A DNA stretch of 64,000 bases from NCBI GenBank assembly GCA_010279815.1, contig QEOQ01000640.1, positions 454,282-518,281 on the forward strand, written 5' to 3'. This document shows positions 23,099 to 35,910 of the stretch, piece after piece. The notes below the pieces were generated by a model, which searched no databases, was not told the origin of the DNA, and was given only the letters and a program-made list of their open reading frames with translations. Source of the stretch: Brachionus plicatilis. Taxonomy: Eukaryota; Rotifera; Eurotatoria; Ploima; Brachionidae. Position 1 is the stretch's first letter; the number at the start of each line of letters is the position of its first letter. A program made the translations under genes and the position numbers.

Positions 23099-26038
23099 TT
23101 TTTTGAAAATTTTTTTTCTTAAAATTTTTTCTTCAAAAGCTTAATATTTATTATTTTATTGTTATATATGTTATAAGAAAAACAAGGATTTTGAGTTAAG
23201 TTGCCATGACAATTCAAGTCATTACTTTAATCGCTTGGTAAGCTGTTAACCAAGCAAAATATACATTCTTATGAAAGGAATTACTAATAGTTAAAGGTAA
23301 AAACCTACATGGTCTAGCTCGTTGCGGAAAAATAAATAGGCATTGCGTAATATTGGCGCCGATGGAGCTCTTAAGAATATTTAATTTAATTTTGAAACGC
23401 TTTTTTAGTTATTTTAATTAAGGCTTAAGTTGCCGAAAATTATACTTTTCAGCCTTGAGACAAGCGTAATTTTTAAAAATACTTAAATCAAATTTTTTTT
23501 TCAATAAAAATAAATTTGATTATTTTTAACTAATCTGTTGGAAAAAATATTGTTTAATAATGAAATATTAAGCTAAAACTACTATTTAGTTATTGAAAGA
23601 AAAAATCTAATTTTGTATCTTGAATCTAACAATTTATTATCCTTTTTATCAGATGGCTTTTTATTGATGATTTCATTTCTTAAGCTTACCCTTTCTATTT
23701 GAATTCTCATCACCGTACTAGGTCCACCTCTATAATTCTAAAACTTTATAAAATAAAAATTTTAATGCTGCTAAGTCAGAATTTTGTAGAAAATAAAAAA
23801 ACTAATACAAACAAGATCAGTAAATTAAAATATTTTAAAAAATAAAGGATTTGAAAAATCAAAAAACTTTAGAAATTTTTACTATAAGTCTAATACCATT
23901 CCTTCATTAATTTTTTTTTCTTACATTCAAAACATGTTAAATTATTAATAAATGAAGTATTCCTTGGCTTCGATCAGGTTTACGAGTTGTAAATAAAGGA
24001 TGTAAAAACACAAAGGTTATGTTACTGTGATCTACGATCTTCAAATTCAATAACTTATCCAGCTAATTATCTTGATGTTTTAATTAAATTAAATTAATAT
24101 AAAGTGTCATCGTTATCACAATGACTATTGTCTATCTACTTTCTTTCTTTTTAATATTTTATTTGATATTATCTTGATTTGTGATTGATTTTTTTTAATT
24201 ATTTCTTTTACTATAAAAATATAATACTTTATTTCATTTATTCGTCTTATTCGAATATTTTCACAAACAATATAAAACGTTTACCTAGGCCTATTGTCGT
24301 ATTTGTTATAAGTTTAATTTTATCATTTAATAAAATAAAATTTAAAAAACAAATAAACTGAGTTTTATTAACTTAACTTTATCCGAGGGTTAACAGTTAT
24401 CTTTTGAGTTTGAATTTCTATTGAATTTAGTCATGGAAAAAAAAGAAGCTTGAAAGAATTGAACTTGTATTTGATCCAGCATAAGGTATATATTGCTCCA
24501 AGTTTTTTACTCTAAGCTATGATTGTTAAAAAAAAGAAACCGAATTACTCCCTGATAGATTTCAAAAGACTATAAAGTGAAAAGATTACTTTTTGAAAAT
24601 TAAAAATCCCTCTTTAATCAATAAAGTATAAGTTTTTAAAAAATTTTATCAAAAAATTTAATGCTAAGAATTTAGAATGTGAATATATTTTTTCAAAAAA
24701 TCAAAACTTGAATTAATATTAATAAATTGAAGATAAAATTTCGAATGCTCATTTAAAAATGTAAATATTTTAAATCCAGCAATCTTGGTTGTTTGAATTA
24801 AAAGAATTAAAAACAATTGCTAGACAATTGTCTAAACTTAAACCCTATAAAAACAATGTTTGCCTAATTATAAATAAACCAAAGCCTTTCAAAAATAATA
24901 AAATTACTCAAATTTTAATTGTTGAATTTTATTAAATATTTTTTTTAGTTTCAATATAAAAGATCAACCGAGAAAAACAGAGAAGCACATTAACTGAAGA
25001 AACACAATTTTTTGACTAATTAAGTTCAAAAATTTTTCATTTTTAGGAGGTCAAATAAATTAATTTAGTCCTAGACGCCTTTCTAATAAGTTAATTTTTT
25101 ATAAATTCATAAATTTTGTTTGCATAAAAAAAAATTATTATTAAAATTTTAAATTTCGTGTTTTAAAAATATTCATAAACATGGTTCTCAATCAATAATG
25201 CTTTTATTCTTTCCTTGAAAATAAGATTCCCTTTTGATTCTTTTCCTGATACTCTTTTTAAGTCTTGTCTGCATAAAATTTAAAAATTGAAAGAAATTTA
25301 AAATAACTTAAAAAATAAAAATTGTATCTTTAATAAAAACCTTTTTATTTACGTTTTTTTCCCTTCAAGATTAATTTTTTTTTTCTCTATGAAATAAAAA
25401 ATTGCTTTTTTTAATCGATCGATTTCGATTATGAGCGTTTTTTAAATTTCAAAACATGATTAATATCAAACTATTTTAAAAAGAAAAAAAGAATTTTGTA
25501 AAGAGCACAAATTTTAAATTCTAATGGGCAAATAAAATATGTCAGAAATGATTTCAATATCTTTCCAATTGCTAATTTAAATTACTTATTGATTTATTCT
25601 CAAGAAAAAATCTAAAAAAGTATTAAATTATTTGTTTTATCTGAATTTTGTGACAGAAAACAGAAATTTTTTCAAAAAATAAGCTGCAACATAATTAATT
25701 ATCTGAAAACAAATTTTTGGATATTTTGTAATCAAAAATAATCATTGAATTTTTTTTCAATTTCATATTCAAAAATTTAAGTTTGTTTCAGTCAATTTTA
25801 TTTTTTAAACTTATGCATTGTTATAAAAAAATTATTTGTCTGAAAAATTTTAATATAAAAATAAAAATCACAAAATTCAATTTGTTTAAAATTTGATATA
25901 TTATTTAAAACTTTTTACATTAAAATTATTTTCGCTTGATTTTAAATTTTGATTAAAATTCTCAATAATCTTAAAGGACACACATTTTACCAAAATTCAT
26001 TTTAAATCATATTCTTCTAATGCTTTTGATTAATGAAT
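23099..26038. other. AT-rich spacer between tubby-like and USP2-like genes
   Basis: Both flanking genes are on the minus strand. I see no coding similarity, inverted repeat or tandem repeat. A less AT-rich patch near 23290-23380 just upstream of the tubby start may be its promoter or 5' UTR. Confidence 0.5.
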
Positions 26039-28299
26039 TTATTCTCTTAGTTCGTAGAACAATATATAAGCATTTGAGCTCTGCAGCGAACTAGCTTGAA
26101 TTTCTTTGACACTTGAATTAAAAATTTAGACTAAAAAATTATTTTTTTACCAAAATTTTTAACTTACGATTGATCATTAAAATAATACCATTTTTTGTTG
26201 AAAGGATTTTTGCAATAAGCTACATAATGACCGGAAGATTCAGTACCACTATGAAGAGATATCCCGTACAAGTCATATATACATCTAGTATTATTTTGAC
26301 TTGATGCAAAATCAATGTTACTGCTTAAATGTTTACTAATATCAAGTCCATCTATAGGATACTCTACTGGTAAGTTTATTTTATTGTTAAAACGTGCTTT
26401 GAGAAAGCGCTTCAGATGAATGACTAAAATCTTTGGTGGTTTTTCGATTGAATACCGCTTGGCACAACGTCGCTTCTCTTTACAATTCGAACAAACTGGT
26501 TTGTTATCTCCATCGAGAATTTCCTCACTCATAAATAGTTTTATACAATCATCTAATTTGATCGAAGGATTCTTAAATTAATTTTTAGGATAAAAATTAA
26601 ATTTTTTTTCTCGTTAATTCCTACTCGAGATGGAATAGGAACTGCCAAATCCCAGAATAGTTCATACGTAGTTGATTTGAATTCGCATTTTGTGCATCGC
26701 AAGGTGCTTTTGAGCTGGCCAACAAACAAATCTTAAGAAAAAGCTGTGGTTAATCCATTTTTTGAAAAAAGTCGCCATAATTAATTTTTCAAAAAAAATG
26801 CCTTTTATTAATTCTTTTTTATTTTCATCAATAAAAAATACAATTTAATTAGGATGTTTACAAAAAAAGCTATAATTTCCAGAATAATTTTTTTAAATAA
26901 ATAAACTCTCAGGTATCTACGTTTTAAAAAATTAATTGCTCAAAATAAATTTTTTATAAATTTAAATTTTATTGATTTAACCTAAATATAGAATATAATT
27001 TTGAAATTTATTTAAAATCTTTTTAATGAAAAATTAGATAAAATTATCACTTACCACTTATTCTACTTTGTTCGCATCTAAAATTTACTTTCCAATGAGC
27101 GTCAGATTTTTGCTTATCACTTAAGGGTGCAAATTTTTTAGTACAATTCACATAAACAAAAAAATCATTTACTTCATTTTATCCCAAGTTTTTTCGTCTA
27201 TATGAAAAGGAGCTGGTTTCACCTTGACCAAATTAACATCTTCGTGGAGTCCTTTGATCAAATATGTCAAAAATTCTAAAAATGCAAACAAAAAAAATAA
27301 TTTGAAAAATTCTTCAAGTGATCCAATTTTACCTTCGGCATCTTGTTGTGAATAACCGGAAAAATTGGGCGAATATTTGATCAGTTGAAGGCGAAATTCT
27401 TGCGGATTCACAGCCATATCGTTTCCTTTCCACATTTTTTTTATCAATTCAGCAAACGAACTGAATAAAGATCCCTTCATTGTGCTCAATGTTTTGTTCA
27501 AATCAGGTGCATACGAACTAGTCAAGATATATTCTACAAGAAATTTTGTATTACACAAACATTGTAGAATAGAATTCATAAAACACTTTAAATTTTAAAA
27601 ATAAATAAATTAAAAATAAAAATTTTTATTTTAAATTAAAATTACAGTATTTCCAAGATTGCGTAAACCAACGTTGCCTCGTTGGGCTAACAAGTTGATT
27701 TCAGTAATTTTTTCGTTTTTGTCAATTCTAGCACCACTACAATTTGAATTAATGTTGGACAAAATGGCATCATAATTGTTCTTGATGGACGATGAAGAAG
27801 ATGAAGAAGTTACGGATGCAGTTGAGGTAGATAAGTTTGCATTTTTGATTGTAAGATACTGATTATTTGCCCTAATCGGCTTGTTAAATGTCAAAATATT
27901 ATTCTCATTTCTGGTGCATTCATTTGCTGTGAACTTGATGTCCTCTTGGTAAGCCTTCAGACCATTCGTATCGGCACTATTTTTGCCGAAACCAAGAGGC
28001 CGATTGTTCAAATCGGGTGTGATTAATTTCGAACTAGGTGATGAATATCGGTTGGAAACTGAAGTTGAACGAGATGGTGCTAAATTCGCATTTGGTAGCT
28101 TATTTTGGTCATACACGCTGATCTTTGCAGTTTCGGTGCCTCGCTGATTTGTCAATGCAGAGTATTTAGAGTGGGCTTGGGAAATAATTTGGTAGTTCGG
28201 AGAAGGTAAGCTTGATATGTAATTTCGCTGCGGAGCAGGACTTTGGGTTCGACCGCGACTCACTACACCGGGTCTGTTCAATGTGTAATATGAATTCAT
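26039..28299 (-). CDS. Ubiquitin-specific protease, USP2-like
   Basis: Cysteine protease that removes ubiquitin from proteins. Seven exons on the minus strand: 27646-28299, 27333-27585, 27173-27275, 27055-27119, 26625-26731, 26168-26571, 26039-26111; 1659 nt, 552 residues. Exon 1 is a Ser/Asn-rich tail of 218 residues; the catalytic domain begins at its end (GLRNLGNT) and the nucleophile Cys219 opens exon 2 ([10 protein letters not shown]). Further signatures: [30 protein letters not shown], a second CxxC (CSNC), LVIHLKRF, the catalytic His in [12 protein letters not shown] (about 508), YYFNDQSV, and NAYILFYEL just before the stop. This order and the short C-terminus match USP2/USP21. All six introns are frame-consistent and five are 53-60 nt. 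The catalytic triad appears intact. Confidence 0.93.
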
Positions 28300-31019
28300 T
28301 CTGTTCGATTCTTGGATTGTTTGTTCAACTTAAATTATATCATTTTATAATCTTTTAAAGGTATTTTAACCAAAACATTTATTTGAAAACAAATAAAAAT
28401 TTTATTATAATTCTAAAAAAAAAATAAAATTTGGATTTTCATTATATGTATCCATGGTTTTGTTCATTTATTCAAATTTAAAGCTACATAACAGCCTTTG
28501 AGGATGGACACCCTTATAAAATTAAAATGTCCATTTTATCTAAAACATCTAGTGAAACTAATATTTTTCCCCGATAATTTATCAGAGCTAAATTGAAGAC
28601 AAATTTCTTGAAAATTGATTGAATTTTTATCAAATTTGACAATCACAGAAAATAACATACAAAATTTGATCAAAAAAACGATTTTTTTAGACATCTCTTT
28701 CTACTAAATTTAATGCTTTTTATATCTGAATTTCAAATCGAGAACATTTTTTGTTCCGGAAAATTCTTCTTATTTATTTTAATTTTGGTCTCTAGATGAT
28801 GTAGACCTAAAAATCTTACATTCATATAATTTATTCAGCTTTAAAAAAAATAGTGAAAATTTTAATTTTCTTACGAGATTATGAGGATAATTTTTAAAAA
28901 ACAAAAGATATGATAAAATGCTTGTTTTAAATCGTTTAAATTCTAAATTACTCTTTGAAAAATTTGCCCTCTATTCAAAAGTATTAAGAACCTTTTTAAA
29001 AATTTTTTAATTATTAAATTTCATAACCTTTAGATTAGAGTAGTTTTTCTTAGTTTTTGCATTATATTTTACTATAAATTGTCGATTAATAGTAAACAAA
29101 AAATATTTGCTCAGAGAAAATTATTTCTTTAGATAGAGAAAAGTTTTAAATAATTTCTCCATAATAGATATACGTGGGCGTTAAATATGTGGGTTGTATG
29201 AAAAAACTTTTAGTTGTCACATTTATTATTACAACATCGCTGGACTAAACTACCAATAAAACATTTGTTTGTTGCCAAAATTTGAATCAAAATTTAAATC
29301 CCTTGATCACTATAGTAATATTTTATGTTGATAAAGTTTTGGTCATTTGAATAAAAAATTTTTTGTCATTAACCTAATTTACAAATCGTCCAATTTATCT
29401 TAAACTACCAGACCTAACAATACTGACCAAAACATAAAAATATATAACGTTAAATATATGTTTTTTTAATTTTGTTCAACACTAAAAATAATAATTGTCT
29501 TTTTGTTGCTAATGAATTATTAATTTGCTAATGTTTATTCATAAAATTTTAATTCTTAATTTAAAAAATTTTTAAATTACTCTGTTGCCAATGCCTAAAT
29601 TAATCGAATTCTTTGCTTCTTTTTTGAAGGACCTCTTACATAGAAAATTAAATAAAAAAATAATTTTTTAATTTTGCAGCTGGTCGTTTAAATTCTGCAT
29701 TTTGATAAGCTTCATATCATAACTAGACAAAAAATTTTCAAAAAAAATATTTTCTGCAATTAAATTGTGTTAATTTTATAAAAAACTAATTGTTTTTATC
29801 TTAAAGTTAATATTAATTTAGATTTTTTTGAATACTAAATGAGGTACTAAGCTATAAATTTTAATTTGGAAAAATCATATAATAATTTGAATCTACATTG
29901 TTTGTAAAAGATAGAGAATATCTTTAATAATTGTTTGAGCTTAATATCGAAACATGTAGCTTTGAAAACAGACGAACATAATTAAGCTTTTTTTAAAAAA
30001 ATTAACATAAATTTTATTTTTATGTAAGTTGTATTTAGACTTGGTAGTCTGGTAATAAAAAATTGAATATTTTTCAAAAATTGAATTTATTATTCATTGA
30101 TATCAATGCTTGTAATGAATAAAAAATTTTAATATAATTTCTAGAACTTTATTGTTGCTATTTACGTCAAGGACTCATCTAAAAAAAAAGATAACTTTTA
30201 TTGAAATTTAAAACCTTAAATTTGATTTTAGTTTTTAGTATCGAATTCAGTTTATTTAAAATTACAATGTTATTAATGCAGATATTAATTAAATTTCGAC
30301 TAATCAATTTTTTCAAATTTTAGCATTATATAATATCAACTTTAAATAAAAAAATCACATAGTTTTAAACATGTTAATTAAAGAACAAAAAAAATTCTAA
30401 TTTAAAATTTACAAATTTACTTAAGATTTCAAATATTTTAATTTTTTAAATTAAGTTTTATAAAATTTTGTTTTTTGTTATGTCCAAGATGACCATTAAA
30501 GAAATTAAAATAGATAGTGAATTTTTTTCGAAAATTAAATCTTTATTGGTGCCACTAATCTAAAAAGTTTTTTCTTCAATTTTTGCTTTAATTGAGAGGA
30601 TTGTTTTAAGTTATTGAAGATTAAAAATATCTTTATTATTTTTACAATTTCTTTATTTAGCTCCTTCAGTAAAAAGTGTTGACTTCAATTTATAAATTTG
30701 ATTAAATTTTTTAATGTTTTTCTGAGTAAAATTCACAAGGTTTGAGAAAACATTTTTTTCAAATTATTTCATTTTTTAAATGTACATAACATGTAAAGCA
30801 TGTTACATTAAAATCATTTAAATAAATTTACAGATTAATTTTAATATTTAACGATAAACTTTTTGAATTGATCATCAACTTCAAGATGCCAAAAAATTAG
30901 ACTTTTTAAAAAATATTGAATTTATCAATTTAAAAATAAAGGATTCTAAATTTTTAAATTACTAAGTTTGTCAATGGATATTTTAATTCGGAAAAAAAAG
31001 TAAAATTTTTGAACAAATG
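28300..31019. other. AT-rich spacer
   Basis: Upstream of the USP2-like gene. No exon, RNA gene or repeat that I can support. Confidence 0.5.
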
Positions 31020-32100
31020 CGCTCACAATATTTTTATTCATCATTATCTGAAAAGATATTTGTCAAAAACAATATCTATCAAAGCCAAAAAAAAACTTAA
31101 TCTGAGCTCTATTTTCATATGAAAAAGGATGCTGAATAAAAATCAAGTAGAATGACTTAAGTAGCCAGAGATGCCCTGTCGCAGTTTTAAAATGTTCATC
31201 CAGCTTGTTTTGGAATTCTTTCACGTTTTTGACAATTTGCAGCTTGTTTTTAGAATTATAGTCTGGCATGGTGTAATTCGATTTTGGGTTATTCTGTCCG
31301 ACGAGTATAATTTTGATATGTTAAGAAACATAGCCATGTATTTTTCCAGTCGGTAATTTTGTAAATGTCGTTCTGCTAGCTGACAGTGTCTTGGGTAACC
31401 GAACTTGCTTTGATTTCTGTCAATATCTTGGTGTCATCCGCGTCCATTTTGCAAATATTTGTTAGGGAGACAGGAAGGTCATTTATGTAGATGATAAATA
31501 AAGTTGGACCTAGGACTGATCCCTGTGGGACACCAATGTCTACTCTTGTCAATTTAGAGATCACATCGCGGTGTACAACTCGTTGTTTCCTTCCTGTCAT
31601 AAAGGCTTTAATCCGATTGAGAAGACTACAGCAAATACCGTAAGCTGAAAGTTTATGAATTAGTCTTCTGTGAGGTACTTTGTCGAAAGCTTTGGCAAAA
31701 TCAAGAAAAAGAACGTCTAACGAGTTTTGATATGGTTTTTGAAAACCCAATCTTTCCAAAAAGTTGGTCACGCAGGCTTTCTTGTTGACGAATCCGTGTT
31801 GCTGTTTTTTTATTAATTTATTATGATAAAGAAAGGACATTAGTTGAGTTTTTACAATTTTTTCAAAAATTTTATACGGTATTGATGTAAGCGATGTTTG
31901 AAGATAATTTGAAGCCTCGGTTGTGTGTCTTTCTTAAAAAGCGGAGTAACATTGGCATCTGGATAGTTTACTTGTGTCCAGCGAGCATTGGTAAATTAGT
32001 GTTAGAGGTATGACAAGAGTTTGTGCACATTCTTTTAGGACCCATGGGTGAAAACCGTCGTTTCCAAGTGATTTGTTGGGGTTAAGACTGTCTAATATTT
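31020..32100 (-). mobile_element. Degenerate CR1-like LINE RT fragment
   Basis: The minus strand reads RT motifs QQHGFVNKKACVTNFLERLG, LFLDFAKAFDKVPHR and IGVPQGSVLGPTLF between 31840 and 31376, but the catalytic box is MDADD, not YADD. Upstream (31850-32100) are shifted pieces including SLGNDGFHPWVLKECAQTL; downstream (31063-31370) come LQNDIYKITDWKNTW and EFQNKLDEHFKTA, typical of the region after the RT palm. At least three frame breaks. It belongs to a subfamily other than the 15-kb copy. Confidence 0.85.
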
Positions 32101-32200
32101 AAAAAAATTCCAATTTATTATATTTTTAAATGTTTTATATTTTTAAAATTTTTATTTTTTTGTAATTAAATTTATTCCTTACTTATATTAAAAATAAAAT

Positions 32201-33092
32201 GGACCTAGTCAAAAATTTGACCACCTGATCACAAAATTTACTTGAAAAAAATCTTCAGTAAAAAATATGAACACATGATCTCGAAATTGAATATTAAAGC
32301 TTACAAGTCAATTTCATAAACAAAAAAAAATTTATTTCTTTCTAAAATTTTTGAGTCAATTTTGAGACCACTTTTATTACATATTTCATTTGATACTAAT
32401 TTTTTTTTTGAAATTTTTTTTGATTCAAAAATAAATGGATTTAAATGATTTCCTTCAGATCGACCCTTTAAATAAGCTAAAAATGTTTATGAACATTGGA
32501 ATTCTGTACTCAGAAAGAGAATGCTTAAATTATAAACGCAAATGTGCTTTAAGGAAAAGACATGTCCTAGAAATATATTTGGCGTTGTTCAAAATGTAAA
32601 AAATTTTTTTTCGGTTAAATTTGGTTAATTTTTTGAGTTGTTTAAATTATCAACTATTTGTACCCTACAAGTAATTGAATATTGGGCAAAAGAGATAAAG
32701 TGATTGATGTACAAGAAAGTTTGAATACTTCAAAACATACTGCTAATATTAAAATTTGTAGATATTTGAGACAAATGACTTATCTTGATCTTGATAAAGA
32801 GAACTAAATATGTGGGGGTCCTCAAAAAATTGTCAAGATTAATGAGTCTGTTTTTAATAGGAAAATATTTTATTAGATTTTATATAAATTTTTATTCGGA
32901 TTTATAATAATAATTTAAGTAAATTTTGTGATATCTTTTTTTTTGCTTTTGGAAAATAAATTTTTTTTTTGCTCATAAAATTGACTATGTAAATTTTAAT
33001 AGTCAATTTCGAGATCACGTGTTCATGTTTTTTACTGAAGATTTTTTTAAAGTAAATTTTGTGATCAGGTGGTCAAACTTTTGACCAGGCCC
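32201..33092 (+). mobile_element. Merlin-type DNA transposon remnant
   Basis: About 90-bp terminal inverted repeats: GGACCTAGTCAAAAATTTGA on the left against GGGCCTGGTCAAAAGTTTGA reading inward from the right, both continuing CCACCTGATCACAAAATTTA. Flanking octamers AATAAAAT and AAAAAAAT could be an 8-bp target-site duplication with one mismatch. Inside, plus-strand frames give VIEYWAKEIK, ESLNTSKHTANIKICRYLRQ and, at 32811-32873, GGPQKIVKINESVFNRK, which matches the GGPGKIVEIDES region of IS1016/ISXO2-like (Merlin) transposases with the first catalytic Asp replaced by Asn. Frameshifts and stops show it is dead. Confidence 0.75.
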
Positions 33093-33306
33093 AAAAAAAT
33101 TTAAGATTTTTACTTTAAAACAATAAAAAATGATTTTTATTGAAAAAATAAATACAAAAATCTTGATTCAGTCTATTCAATTTTCACTGTAATAAGATTA
33201 CAAAATTGACTCCCATTTATTTTTTTAAAAATATGATTGAAACATTGCACCTTTTTCATGCATTTTCATAATTTTGTGAAGATTTTTATTAAAAGACCAA
33301 AAAAAT

Positions 33307-34572
33307 CTATAAAACTTCCATTATTTGCTCAAAAAGAAATGCGAATTTCGTAATGTTAACTCGAACATTTTTATTCTTCCAAAATTGTACACAATCACCA
33401 ATGGTAAGACATTCACGAGAAGTTATATTAAAAAATTTATTTGAATGGATAGATGGGTCAGGATCTGTGACGAATCTAAAATAAATATGACCGCTTTGAA
33501 TAGCCACTCTTTCGTACAACGGATAATGGAAATGAGGTGGTGTTATTTCTAGCAGAATAGAAGTTGATGGCATAAAAATTGAATTAGTTAGTCCGGCACC
33601 GTGCACTGAAATAAAAAGTTTTGCCTGAGACATTATTTTAACTTGCTGTGCGAAATTTAAATTTTCAAAATATACAATATCCAAATAATTTTTGTCAATT
33701 TTTGACTCGATAAAATTTTCAAGCTCTTTTTGATTTACAACAGATCGATTTTTTCTTTTAACCAAAATAATTCGAGATCGTTTGAATTCAAGTTTTAGTA
33801 GTTTTCCAACTTTTTGTCTAAAATCTATAGCTTCTTGCGGACCAGTAAACAAATAGATGGCTGTGCCTGGCACTAACATGGTTTGATAGCACTGCAGATC
33901 TGTTTGATCGAAAATTGTATTTTTCTCTTCAACATCAGTGGAAATTTCCAGAAAATTTCGCTGCCAATCGCTTAAATCGGAATACTTTCGATTAAGAATA
34001 CTAATTGAGTCGATCTTAGGACATGAATTTTTTCTATGAAAATTTAGGTAAATAAATAAAGGTGTTATCTTTATAGACCAATGAAAAATATTTTGATTTT
34101 CTGAGTCAAATTTTAAGACAGAATGACATCCTCTATGGAATATTTTGGATTTTTCCCAAATCGAAGTATTCTCATAACTTCCAAAGATAAAAGATCGAAA
34201 AGGAAGTGGATTGTTAGCTGAATTTTCAATAGGTTTTCCTGAATTATCAATTTTTTGGTAATGATCCCAAGTGTTTATTTTTCCGTTGTGTTGAAATGGG
34301 GTATTTTGTAATGTTTTATTATTTGTTAAAAAATAAAACTGTTTATTTTTCATACAAATGTTTTCATAAAGACAATAGCTGGTCAAATCTGAAAATTGCA
34401 GGCACTCGATTATTCTTGATTCGACTAAGTTTTTTTTTAAATTTGGATGAGGTGTTAAATAAGAAATTAAATTTTTTGTTTCGTAAATTTTTTTGAATTT
34501 GAAGATTGAAAACGAAATTAATGTAAAAAAAAATATTAAAAATTTAAATTTTAAAGATTTTAAATTATTCAT
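33307..34572 (-). CDS. GT61-family glycosyltransferase (EOGT/POMGNT2-like)
   Basis: 421 residues, single exon. Residues about 9-26 (FKFLIFFFTLISFSIFKF) form a signal anchor, giving a type II membrane protein of the ER or Golgi. The lumenal part has a Cys-containing N-terminal region, then the family signature in the last third: RIILVKRKNRS, a short linker, FISVHGAGLTNSIFMP and LLEITPP, and YPLYERVAIQSGHIYF. HGAGLTN followed by a hydrophobic strand and a Glu is diagnostic of DUF563/GT61, which includes POMGNT2, EOGT and plant xylosyl- or arabinosyltransferases. Acceptor substrate cannot be read from the sequence. It is shorter than POMGNT2 or EOGT, and the first half is poorly conserved. Intronless, unlike most large genes here. 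Confidence 0.82.
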   Translation of the reverse strand: MNNLKSLKFKFLIFFFTLISFSIFKFKKIYETKNLISYLTPHPNLKKNLVESRIIECLQFSDLTSYCLYENICMKNKQFYFLTNNKTLQNTPFQHNGKINTWDHYQKIDNSGKPIENSANNPLPFRSFIFGSYENTSIWEKSKIFHRGCHSVLKFDSENQNIFHWSIKITPLFIYLNFHRKNSCPKIDSISILNRKYSDLSDWQRNFLEISTDVEEKNTIFDQTDLQCYQTMLVPGTAIYLFTGPQEAIDFRQKVGKLLKLEFKRSRIILVKRKNRSVVNQKELENFIESKIDKNYLDIVYFENLNFAQQVKIMSQAKLFISVHGAGLTNSIFMPSTSILLEITPPHFHYPLYERVAIQSGHIYFRFVTDPDPSIHSNKFFNITSRECLTIGDCVQFWKNKNVRVNITKFAFLFEQIMEVL

Positions 34573-35379
34573 TTTAAAATTTTGGTGTAATAATTAATGA
34601 AAAAATTAGTAAGACGGTATCGAAGAAAAATGTTTTTTTTTCTTCTTTTTTGATCTGTATAACGAAATGTATTTAATCCTCTATAGGTAAAAGCCTATTC
34701 CATATTTGAAAATTTACAATCCAAATATTTTTTGTGAAAAAATCTTCAAATAAGAAAATGGATCACAAAAAAAGCTCTGAAATGTATTTAATTTTAAATT
34801 AGATTAGATTAAATTTAAAAATATAATAAAAATCTTGAAATTTTATGAAGTTCTTTTTTAACTTAAAACAGTATTTTAATGATTAAAAATCTAATTCTAA
34901 AACTAGACTTCAACAAAAAGATTAAAACAATTCGTTTTATTTATTCTAATAATTATATAACAAAGAATAAAAAGATAAATAGAGAAATTTAATGCAAAAA
35001 CAAAACCCTGAATAATTATCAAAAAAAATTTAACGGAGAAAAATTATCATACGTTTGGTAATATTTGTGGTTATATTTTAAATTGAAAAGTCATTTTTAA
35101 AATCAAATATTTGAGTTAAACTTGGAATTTTTTATTTGGAAAAAAATATGCTTGAATATTTTTTCATCAAGTAAAACAATGGATTAAGTAAATTCATTTT
35201 CTATATCAGCTAAACTTGTTCAGATGACTATGAATATGATATTTTTTAATCTGACTCATTGCTTGATCATTTTAGAGATTTAAACGATTCAGTACGAAAA
35301 AAGACTGCTTCCAGAGAGTACCAAATTTATAATAATTGTGGCTAAAATGCAATTTCGTGATGCCTTTTAAACTTTTGAT
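34573..35379. other. AT-rich spacer
   Basis: Upstream of the GT61 gene; nothing further recognised. Confidence 0.5.
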
Positions 35380-35381
35380 TA

Positions 35382-35908
35382 CAGTGGTGATTTGATAACT
35401 GTATTTTACGAAAATTTACGTAAAATACCGTAAAATCCGAAAAGTGAAAAAGAAGTATTTTACGAAAAATTACGTAAATTTTCAGGATTTTGAGATAATT
35501 TTGGTAAAATATGGTAAAATTAAAAACGGCCAATTCAAAATTCAAAATTTTTTGAAAGAATGTCTTTTTTTTCCGAAAATCGAAAATTTAAGACAGTTTT
35601 TTTTTCATAAATTGGTCAAAAAAATAGTTATTTTTAAATTGTTATAAAAAATGCTTTCTTAAATTTTCGATTTTCGGAAAAAAAAGACATTTTTTCAAAA
35701 AATTTTGAATTTTGAATTGGCCGTTTTTTATTTTACCATATTTTACCAAAATTATCTCAAAATCCTGAAAATTTACGTAATTTTTCGTAAAATACTTCTT
35801 TTTCACTTTTCGGATTTTACGTTAATTTACGTAAAATGTGGTAAAATTTGGTCAATTTACGGTATTTTACGTAAATTTTCGTAAAATACTGTTATCAAAT
35901 CACCACTG
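35382..35908. mobile_element. Long foldback MITE, Tc1/mariner-like (TA target site)
   Basis: A 527-bp near-perfect palindrome. The ends are CAGTGGTGATTTGATAAC and its reverse complement, flanked on both sides by TA (35380-35381 and 35909-35910). Arms of about 255 bp meet near 35645. CAGT ends with a TA duplication are characteristic of the Tc1/mariner superfamily. The arms contain repeated TTACGTAA and TTTTACGTAA motifs. It has no transposase, so it is non-autonomous. Confidence 0.9.
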
Positions 35909-35910
35909 TA

